Shown: positions 7,993 to 13,987 of the stretch, one piece after another
Layout: every line of letters begins with the position of its first letter
How positions within the stretch are numbered: the stretch's first letter is position 1
NCBI GenBank assembly: GCA_963922715.1
Contig: CAWUJT010000066.1
Coordinates: 1-14,490 of the forward strand
Source: CAWUJT01 sp963922715
Lineage (GTDB): Bacteria > Pseudomonadota > Alphaproteobacteria > Rhodobacterales > Rhodobacteraceae
Length of the DNA: 14,490 nt
Direction of reading: 5' to 3'
Program-made: the position numbers and the translations under genes
Notes under the pieces: generated by a model
What the model was told of the DNA's origin: nothing
The model's input: only the letters and a program-made list of their open reading frames with translations
The model's database searches: none

Positions 7993-8925
7993 TCAGTCCT
8001 CTATATCTACGGCTCTCAATCCCAGATGATGGGCAACAGTGCGCGCTGTCATTTCACTGACACGACCATTCGCCTCCTCAGTCACACCACCAATATGGGG
8101 GGTTATAATAAGGTTGGGCGCGCCTTTAAAGATGGGGTCAGCTTCCAAAGGCTCAAGCGCGAAAACATCCAAAGCCGCCCCGGCAAGATGTCCGGTCTTT
8201 AGGGCTGTAGTCATGGCGCGCTCATCCACTATGCCGCCGCGCGCCGCATTGATCAACACAGCCCCAGGCTTCATTGTGGCCATCGCCTGAGCATTCATCA
8301 TATGCCGGGTGTCAGGGGTCAATGGAACATGGAGCGAGATCACATCGGCTTGCATAAGCACTGACTCAAGCGACATTGGCACAGCCAAATCCCAGTCAGA
8401 GTCCTCGGCAGAAACATGTGGATCATAGGCCACAACCGCCATGCCTAGACTATGTGCCAACTGTGCCGTGGCCCGCGCAATCGCGCCAAAGCCGATAAGA
8501 CCAAGGGTTTTTCCAAAAATCTCGCGCCCTTGACCTGCCTGTGCACGCGGCCAAAGCCCGGCTTCCATTTCTGTGCGCATGAAATACGCCCCTCGTAACA
8601 GAATAGCTGCTGTGGTGATTACATATTCTGCCACCGCGCGTGTATTGGCCCCGTGCGCAGGATAGACAGCAATGTGTCGTTCCTTACATCCCGCCATATC
8701 GATGTTGTCGAGTCCAACTCCCAGGCGGCCCACACAGGAAAACCCCGCGTCCAATAGCGCTCCACGCACCTGTGTCCGATTGCGCACGATCAACGCCGCA
8801 GCCCCCTGTGCCAGGCGCGCCAAGTCCTGCGCGCGATCTGGCAGGCCAGGTTCATAGATTACATCTGTGCGGGCGCGCAGCCAGTCGACCCAACCCTCAT
8901 CCATAAATTCCGTGATCAGGATCAT
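7993..8925 (-). CDS. D-isomer-specific 2-hydroxyacid dehydrogenase (SerA/phosphoglycerate dehydrogenase-like)
   Basis: NAD-dependent enzyme of 310 residues interconverting a 2-hydroxyacid and a 2-ketoacid in the cytoplasm. The Rossmann motif is LGLIGFGAIARATA (about 141-154), with alanine replacing the last glycine of GxGxxG. D168 in AYDPH follows strand 2 and suggests NAD preference. The catalytic triad is present: R229 in NAARGGIVDE, E258 in ALEPLE and H277 in TPHIGG. The length is that of short family members without the ACT domain of biosynthetic SerA, so a catabolic role is more likely. It starts with an ATGA overlap on the MocA-family gene, with AAGGGG in the last codons of that gene as ribosome site. 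Together with the next gene it could carry an aldehyde to hydroxyacid to ketoacid. (S)-sulfolactate dehydrogenase belongs to this family; glyoxylate/hydroxypyruvate-type substrates are the main alternative. Confidence 0.93.
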   Translation of the reverse strand: MILITEFMDEGWVDWLRARTDVIYEPGLPDRAQDLARLAQGAAALIVRNRTQVRGALLDAGFSCVGRLGVGLDNIDMAGCKERHIAVYPAHGANTRAVAEYVITTAAILLRGAYFMRTEMEAGLWPRAQAGQGREIFGKTLGLIGFGAIARATAQLAHSLGMAVVAYDPHVSAEDSDWDLAVPMSLESVLMQADVISLHVPLTPDTRHMMNAQAMATMKPGAVLINAARGGIVDERAMTTALKTGHLAGAALDVFALEPLEADPIFKGAPNLIITPHIGGVTEEANGRVSEMTARTVAHHLGLRAVDIED

Positions 8926-10019
8926 GGCCCCTTGCCCCTTAAATCTATCGCCCGGCCAGACCGCGCACTCTCCTCCGCCGCTTCTCCGACAAGAACGGAC
9001 CAGTAGCCGTCCTCCAACCCTACTTCAGGTACGCCGCCTCCTTTCAACAGCAAGTCACGAAAGCGTTCATGCTGAAAGAAGGTGGAGCCATGATGATCGC
9101 CGGCCTCTAAGATATGTGCAGGCACTGGCACAACTTCACGCACTTCTTCTTTCAACGCACGGATCGAGGTTAGTACAACAGCTTCAGGATTGGTCCCATC
9201 GGGGGCAAAGCGCAAAGGACCAGGTATAAGGGCTTCAAGGCGCGCGCGCTCACCCGTGACTGCGATGATTTCTTGCCAATGGGAACCCTCGGCAAACATA
9301 CACAAATCAAGCATCCCGCGGGTGCCATTTTCGAAATCAACTGTTACATACGCATTGTCGATGACATCGGGCGTCCGCCCCATATAGCGTTCATCCCGAT
9401 GGTTCACATCTACACCCGCCGAGGCATAGACACGGATCGGGTCAGACTTCAGCGTAAAGCGCATCAGATCCCAAAAGTGGCAACATTTTTCAACCAGTGT
9501 CCCACCTGTGCGGGCGTTAAAGCGGTTCCAATCATCCACCTTTTGCAAAAACGGAAACCGATGTTCCCGGACCGACATCATCCGTGGCGTGCCAGCGGCC
9601 CCTTGCGTAAGGGCGTCAAGCAGCCGTTGCACCGGTGGCATATAGCGGTATTCCATCGCCACCCAAATCGGGGCCGCCCGCCCCGTTGCTAGGTTAAGAA
9701 TGTCACGGCATTCGGCAGAGGTTGTCGCCAATGGTTTTTCCACCAATATCGGTTTGTTTGTGGCGAGGACGTCTTGAAGGTGAACGCGGTGCATATCGTT
9801 GGGCGTGGCAATCACATAAACGTCAACCAGATCCGCCGACAGCATTTCGGTATAATTGGCGAAGCCTTTTGCGCCAGGGGCTAGGGTAAGCGCTGCGTTA
9901 CGCATCGCCTCATTCGGATCACTGAGCGCGCTGATGGTCACCCCATCCAGCAGGCACAGATTGCGGATATGTTCCTGGCCCATCATGCCCGCACCGATGA
10001 TCCCGTAGCGCAAGCTCAT
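8922..10019 (-). CDS. Gfo/Idh/MocA family NAD(P)-dependent protein
   Basis: 365 residues, normal for the family of sugar, inositol and amino-sugar dehydrogenases. The N-terminal Rossmann domain has IIGAGMMGQEHI (GxGxxG at 9-14), VIATPNDMH (69-77) and VEKPLA (93-98), whose lysine is the usual catalytic or cofactor-contacting residue. In the C-terminal domain the block GGTLVEKCCHFWDLMR (172-187) supplies the conserved histidine (H181) and aspartate (D184), in an unusual form of the more common GGG...CH..D motif. It overlaps both neighbours by 4 bp (ATGA); GGAG about 10 nt before the ATG can serve as ribosome site. Most relatives are dehydrogenases, but some use NAD as a recycled cofactor for glycoside hydrolysis (GH109, and GH188 sulfoquinovosidases). 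In a kinase/isomerase operon a glycosidase role is therefore possible. Substrate unknown. Confidence 0.92.
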   Translation of the reverse strand: MSLRYGIIGAGMMGQEHIRNLCLLDGVTISALSDPNEAMRNAALTLAPGAKGFANYTEMLSADLVDVYVIATPNDMHRVHLQDVLATNKPILVEKPLATTSAECRDILNLATGRAAPIWVAMEYRYMPPVQRLLDALTQGAAGTPRMMSVREHRFPFLQKVDDWNRFNARTGGTLVEKCCHFWDLMRFTLKSDPIRVYASAGVDVNHRDERYMGRTPDVIDNAYVTVDFENGTRGMLDLCMFAEGSHWQEIIAVTGERARLEALIPGPLRFAPDGTNPEAVVLTSIRALKEEVREVVPVPAHILEAGDHHGSTFFQHERFRDLLLKGGGVPEVGLEDGYWSVLVGEAAEESARSGRAIDLRGKGP

Positions 10020-11362
10020 GCCCCAAGCTCCAACACTGGGACATCTAGGGCAGCGGCCACCCCTTCAAGCGCCTGGGTGTGATCGCCATAGGCCAAAGCC
10101 ATATGATGTTCGAGCCCAGAGCCGATCAGATCCGCAAGGACATGTGCCGTGCCGCGATCAAACCGCAGAACGCCGGAGGTGCCGGTGAAGGCCATCGGAC
10201 GTTCCAGCATCTCGCCTTGTGCAAGGACAACCTGCACTGCACCACGCGCTTGGCTGACACGAAACAGCGTCACCTGGCCTGGCTTCAAGGCAAATTCATA
10301 AAGCAACGCCTGTTTGCGATTGGTGTGCACCGTGGCCCTTGGCGGCGTGGCCGCCATAGAACGCGGGGCTTGTCCGCAATGCCAGACGACGCCTGTATCG
10401 TCGCGGCAGTCCATGTCCACAATATCCGCCAAAAACACAGGCGCGTCGGCAATGTGCTGAAGCAAAACCTGGGTCAATGCGCCGTAAACATCCGCCTCAC
10501 AAGCGCAAGGGACACGCGCCTCTCCCATCATCGACACAGGGCCGCAAACCGCCCCGCCATATTCGGTGAATGTCTCGGGCCAACAGCGGATCGCAAAGGC
10601 ATCAAACTGCCCCTCAGACTGCAACGCCTCAAGGGCCGCCCCCAAGCGTAAGGAGCGCTCAAGCTCCCCGGGATCTAGGGCCGCACAATCCACCAGTGTC
10701 GCGGCCTGAGCGCGAAAAGGGGCCACAGCCTCCGCCGCTAAGTTCTGAGCGCGTGAAAACATGTCATCAAGTGTGAGTTCGGTCACATCAGCCCTTGCCA
10801 GTGTTTTAAGCGCATCGGCATCATACCGACAGGTATCAAACCCCTCAGGATGGTTCCCAATTCGTGCAATGCGCAGATGTTCGGGCAAAGATATGGGCGT
10901 CGCCTGTGGCGTGCGGGGCTCCGGCACAGGGCTTTGGGATGTGCCTGCCAGCAATCCTTCAACATCCGCTTCCCCCGGCTCTGCATAGAGCCAACGGAAC
11001 GGATGTTTGTTCAGGCCCAAAGCATGGCTGGCGAGATTCAAGCCACAAAAGGCATTGAGGCGTAGGCGTCCGCCCAAACGAGGCTCTGGTACAGCCCAAA
11101 TCGCTAGTGGAGCTTCAATGTTCTGTGCGGCCTGCACGATAAAGCTCGCATCGGTGAAGGTGATTTGCAGGACCAACAGCCTGTCGACAGTCTCACACCT
11201 CTGCAAAGCTTTTCTAGCCGCTTCTGCATCCATAAGCAGTGTACGCGATCCAAAAATCTCATGTCCCAGCGCATCGATCTGCTCCAGCGTGGCCGCCAGC
11301 TTCTCTTCTGCATAGGCCACATCGAAAGTCGGGCGGGCCAGCGGCAAAAGCCCAAGTTTCAT
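10016..11362 (-). CDS. L-fucose/L-arabinose isomerase-like protein (COG2407 type), probable sugar isomerase
   Basis: 448 residues from ATG 11362, which overlaps the kinase stop as ATGA and follows AAGGAG 8 nt upstream. A longer frame to 11437 is rejected because it lies over the kinase gene. Features of the fucose-isomerase-like fold: IWAVPEPRLGGRLRLNAFCG (88-107), FAIRCWPETFTEYGGAVCGP (256-275), VPCACEADVYGAL (284-296), LADIVDMD (311-318), VVWHCGQAP (325-333) and LEHHMALAYGD (417-427). By analogy with FucI, E289, an aspartate of the LADIVDMD block and a histidine of EHH would bind the divalent metal; this assignment is inferred. Such enzymes convert aldoses to ketoses in the cytoplasm. Placed between a PfkB kinase and a MocA protein, it probably supplies the ketose for the kinase. 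As I recall, sulfoquinovose isomerases outside the YihS type have fucose-isomerase-like folds, but I cannot confirm that here. Confidence 0.85.
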   Translation of the reverse strand: MKLGLLPLARPTFDVAYAEEKLAATLEQIDALGHEIFGSRTLLMDAEAARKALQRCETVDRLLVLQITFTDASFIVQAAQNIEAPLAIWAVPEPRLGGRLRLNAFCGLNLASHALGLNKHPFRWLYAEPGEADVEGLLAGTSQSPVPEPRTPQATPISLPEHLRIARIGNHPEGFDTCRYDADALKTLARADVTELTLDDMFSRAQNLAAEAVAPFRAQAATLVDCAALDPGELERSLRLGAALEALQSEGQFDAFAIRCWPETFTEYGGAVCGPVSMMGEARVPCACEADVYGALTQVLLQHIADAPVFLADIVDMDCRDDTGVVWHCGQAPRSMAATPPRATVHTNRKQALLYEFALKPGQVTLFRVSQARGAVQVVLAQGEMLERPMAFTGTSGVLRFDRGTAHVLADLIGSGLEHHMALAYGDHTQALEGVAAALDVPVLELGA

Positions 11363-12228
11363 GATGATCGCTCCTTCAAAAATGCCTCTAACTCTGCACG
11401 GGTTGGGGTGGCTTTGCGTCCGCCAAATGCCATACACTTCAAAGCCGCTGCACCATGCGCAAATCGTATGGCTTTGCTTTCCCCCACCCCTTCAGCAAGT
11501 GCAAGCGCGAAAGCGCCATGCCAGACATCACCCGCCCCAAGTGTGTCTTTTTGGACAATCTGAAAGCCAGGTATCCACAGCGGATCTGCCCCTCGCACGG
11601 CGATCCCACGCGCGCCATCGGTCACACCGATCCAGGCCTGCGTGTCAAGCGCCTCCAGGGCGGCTTCCAGGTCATCCATGCCAGTAAACGACCGCAAGCC
11701 TTGGGCGGAAAAAACAACATGGGAGGCCGCCTTGACAAGCGCGGCGGGCACAGGGGCTTCACCATCCAGCACACCGGGCTTGCCTGTGGCTTGGGCGGCT
11801 TGCAATGTTAAAAGGGCCGCTTCTGGCCAGCGCGTGTCGACAAGGGCCGCGTCAAAATCCGTTGGAGGTGTGGCCGTCTGTGCCAGACCAGTCCCTGGGA
11901 AGTTGACCAGCAGCCGTTCCCCGTGCGCATCAATCAACACGCTCGAGACAGGGGATCGCGCGCCTGCTGTGCAAACACTGGCGGACAAGTCCACTCTTTC
12001 GCGCTGTAAATCGCCGCGGATCATATCGCCCACGGCATCATCCCCAAGCCGTGTGAGAAGCTGCGCCTGCCCGCCAAGGCGGGAGATGGCCACGGCTGCA
12101 TTGGCTGCAATTCCGCCGCCAACAGCCTCCATCGCTTGCGCGCGATGTTTCTCTGGGCGCTTTGGCATCGTCTCGACCTGAAAGACGAAATCGACCACCG
12201 CAATGCCTGTGACCAAGACCTTGGCCAT
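11359..12228 (-). CDS. PfkB/ribokinase-family sugar kinase, YihV-like
   Basis: Cytoplasmic ATP-dependent carbohydrate kinase, 289 residues. PfkB signatures: VGGGIAANAAVAISRLGG (36-53) and KDTLGAGDVWHGAF (227-240), with catalytic base D234 and the anion hole GAGD. Segments resembling E. coli YihV (6-deoxy-6-sulfofructose kinase), compared from memory, run through the protein: GDD at 62-64, GERLLVNFP (103-111), DTRW (131-134), VLDGE (153-157), VVFSAQGL (171-178) and AALKCMAFGGR (261-271). K27, N109 and R133 fall at the positions of YihV K27, N109 and R138, which I recall as contacts to the substrate sulfonate. This supports, but does not prove, a sulfonated or otherwise anionic ketose as substrate. 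The TGA of the peroxidase gene and this ATG share one base (TGATG). No strong Shine-Dalgarno is seen, so coupling is likely. Confidence 0.93.
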   Translation of the reverse strand: MAKVLVTGIAVVDFVFQVETMPKRPEKHRAQAMEAVGGGIAANAAVAISRLGGQAQLLTRLGDDAVGDMIRGDLQRERVDLSASVCTAGARSPVSSVLIDAHGERLLVNFPGTGLAQTATPPTDFDAALVDTRWPEAALLTLQAAQATGKPGVLDGEAPVPAALVKAASHVVFSAQGLRSFTGMDDLEAALEALDTQAWIGVTDGARGIAVRGADPLWIPGFQIVQKDTLGAGDVWHGAFALALAEGVGESKAIRFAHGAAALKCMAFGGRKATPTRAELEAFLKERSS

Positions 12229-13514
12229 CAGTCTACCGCAAAGCCAGAGGGCACATCAGTCGGACGCCCCAACCGACCATAGCGGCTTTCGCCGCCTGTA
12301 AGGCTTTCCAGAAACGCTACAAGATCGGCAATCTCAAGCTCTGACAGAGCCACCGGCGCGATATCGATCTTTGCAGCAACGCGCTGCATTTCACGGACAT
12401 CTTCGCGGACGGCAAAGTCAATCGCGGCCAACCAAGGCGTGGGCGGTAATGTCACCATGTCAGGTGTCCATGCTGCAAAGCTACGTGCAGGATCGGCATG
12501 GTGGCGAATAATACTGGCCAGAGTAGGGAAGGCGCCATTATGGCCATAGGGGGCTGTGAGAGCGACGTTTCGCAAGCTGGGGGTCCGAAACCGATACGCA
12601 TCTTCCAAAATGTTGCTTTCCGCCATCCGCCCCACATCCCGCACCATGGGATCAAACCGCCGCGTGCGTCCTGGTCCAAAGGGCGGGATCGCAAGCGCAT
12701 GAAAATCGTGATCGGTGAACAGCACACCTGCGTGGCAGGTCGCACAGGCCGCCCGCCCGAAAAAGAGCTGTCGGCCACGCTCCGCCTGTTCCGGCAGGGG
12801 GACCCCTTGCAGATACGCGTCATAGGGGCTGTCCAAGGAACGCCATTCAGAATTCATGAAATCGGACAGTGCATTGGCAATATGGGCGATTGTGACGTCG
12901 GCGGGGGTGTCGATCTCTGGGAAGGCCTGGACGAACATCTCCCCATAGGCGGGGATGATGCGCACACGTTTGGCCAGGATCGGCCAAGCGGCATCAATGC
13001 GATCATGGATGGCTCCGGCCACTTCGTTTTCCTTAGGATTTCCCGCCATTTCAAACTGTGAGGTTAAGGGAAACAGGGCTTGGACCGCCAGCAACCCTGA
13101 CAGCCCCTCTGGCAGCCATTCTTCAGCCGGACTGTTGAACCCGTTCCCATAGGCATCGGAAAAGCTGACCCGCCCGTCATGGAAGAACTGGGTGAACTCG
13201 CGCGCGCCGATGTTCCACAACCCCGGCGCATTGCGCGGAATGCGTTTGCGTGGGGCGTTTACAGTCGCACGCGCATGGCGCTTTTGCCCTAGGCCAATCC
13301 CCCCTTCCCCCAGCGAAAGGGCCACACCATCCGCCGAGAACAGATCATGGTGATGACACGTCCCGCACGAGATATTGCGATTGCCCGACAGAATCGGGTC
13401 ATAAAACAACAGTTGCCCAATCTCTGCCTTTTGCGGATCGAAGGGGTGAAAAAAACTCTCCCCCCTTGCAGGCAACGCCATCATGCCCATGATAAGGGCA
13501 AAGGAGATCCCCAA
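12228..13514 (-). CDS. Di-haem cytochrome c peroxidase family protein (CCP/MauG)
   Basis: Periplasmic c-type di-haem protein that reduces hydrogen peroxide, or, in MauG-like members, oxidises other proteins. With a TTG start at 13514 it has 428 residues. The first 18 (MGISFALIMGMMALPARG) look like a short signal peptide lacking a basic n-region. ATG 13490 (420 residues) is the alternative. The open frame continues to 13991, but those extra residues are the antisense of the Sel1 gene. Haem motifs: CGTCH (50-54) and CATCH (257-261). Other family blocks: GQLLFYDPILSGNRNISC, ARATVNAPRKRIPRNAPGLW, FFHDGRVS, and FRTPSLRNVALTAPYGHNGA (309-328), where canonical peroxidases have a similar PYxHDG. It is the first gene of the operon, ending with a TGATG overlap on the kinase. 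A redox enzyme in the periplasm is an odd partner for cytoplasmic sugar enzymes. Confidence 0.9.
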   Translation of the reverse strand: MGISFALIMGMMALPARGESFFHPFDPQKAEIGQLLFYDPILSGNRNISCGTCHHHDLFSADGVALSLGEGGIGLGQKRHARATVNAPRKRIPRNAPGLWNIGAREFTQFFHDGRVSFSDAYGNGFNSPAEEWLPEGLSGLLAVQALFPLTSQFEMAGNPKENEVAGAIHDRIDAAWPILAKRVRIIPAYGEMFVQAFPEIDTPADVTIAHIANALSDFMNSEWRSLDSPYDAYLQGVPLPEQAERGRQLFFGRAACATCHAGVLFTDHDFHALAIPPFGPGRTRRFDPMVRDVGRMAESNILEDAYRFRTPSLRNVALTAPYGHNGAFPTLASIIRHHADPARSFAAWTPDMVTLPPTPWLAAIDFAVREDVREMQRVAAKIDIAPVALSELEIADLVAFLESLTGGESRYGRLGRPTDVPSGFAVD

Positions 13515-13985
13515 ATGCGATATATCGTCCTTACGCTTTTGCTGTGTTCCACCGCGCCGGTGTATGCCGATATTGAGGCGGCCCGCGATCTGATGGAAGC
13601 CGGGCAGTTTGAAGCGGCGCGAGAGGCACTGTGGCCGTTTGCCCGGTCTGGCAACGCGGATGCTGAGGAATTGATTGGCGTCATGTATGCCTTGGGCCTG
13701 GGGGTGGAGCGCGACCCGGTGCGGGCGTTTGAATGGTATCTGCGCTCTTCGATGAAAGGGCATCCCGGCGCGCAATCGGGCCTGGGATGGTATTATGAGG
13801 TGGGCATCGGTACCGACGTCGATCTGGTGCGGGCTTATTTGTGGTATGCCCTGAGTGCCATCGGCGGAGACCCGGATGCAGCGATAAGTCAGGAAGAAGT
13901 GGTCAAGAAGATGACAGCAGAGCAAATTGACCACGCCCATAAGCTGATTGGTGATTATAAAGTGTGGATGTATCCGTTTCGGTAA
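13515..13985 (+). CDS. Secreted Sel1-repeat (TPR-like) protein
   Basis: 156 residues from ATG 13515 with AAGGAG at 13501-13506, 8 nt before the start. Residues 1-18 are a signal peptide (MRYIVLTLLLCSTAPVYA, cleaved before DIEAA). Two helix-pair repeats of Sel1 type follow, at about 47-82 (AEELIGVMYALGLGVERDP then AFEWYLRSS) and about 83-118 (AQSGLGWYYEVGIGTDVD then AYLWYALSA). A helical tail ends in WMYPFR. Such small periplasmic Sel1 proteins act as protein-interaction scaffolds; no enzymatic motif is seen. A frame continues upstream to 13347, but that part is the antisense of the peroxidase gene and lacks a signal peptide start. The gene is head-to-head with the peroxidase gene and tail-to-tail with the next gene, so its promoter must lie inside the peroxidase coding region. 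Confidence 0.88.
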   Translation: MRYIVLTLLLCSTAPVYADIEAARDLMEAGQFEAAREALWPFARSGNADAEELIGVMYALGLGVERDPVRAFEWYLRSSMKGHPGAQSGLGWYYEVGIGTDVDLVRAYLWYALSAIGGDPDAAISQEEVVKKMTAEQIDHAHKLIGDYKVWMYPFR

Positions 13986-13987
13986 TC

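Larger units (their letters stand above)
6545..13514 (-). other. Six-gene catabolic operon (peroxidase, kinase, isomerase, MocA protein, hydroxyacid DH, semialdehyde DH)
   Basis: All six genes point the same way. The junctions are TGATG (12228), ATGA (11359-11362), ATGA (10016-10019), ATGA (8922-8925) and a 2-nt gap (7991-7992). No terminator or internal promoter gap exists, so one transcript and coupled translation are likely. The content (isomerase, kinase, two dehydrogenases ending in an acid or ketoacid, and an NAD-binding MocA protein) indicates sugar or sugar-derivative catabolism. An aldolase, a transcription regulator and a transporter for the substrate are not present in the operon. 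Confidence 0.85.

Noticed and set aside
10079..10651. 190-codon open frame on the plus strand inside the isomerase gene
   Set aside because: Antisense to a well-supported gene; no recognisable domain, and composition typical of a shadow frame in GC-rich DNA.
11642..12181. 179-codon open frame on the plus strand inside the kinase gene
   Set aside because: Antisense to PfkB motifs that are clearly real; Ser/Ala/Arg-rich shadow translation without family features.
12228..13514. Methylamine-utilisation MauG assignment
   Set aside because: No mau genes are present in the window. The protein is only generally CCP/MauG-like, so no mauG symbol is given.
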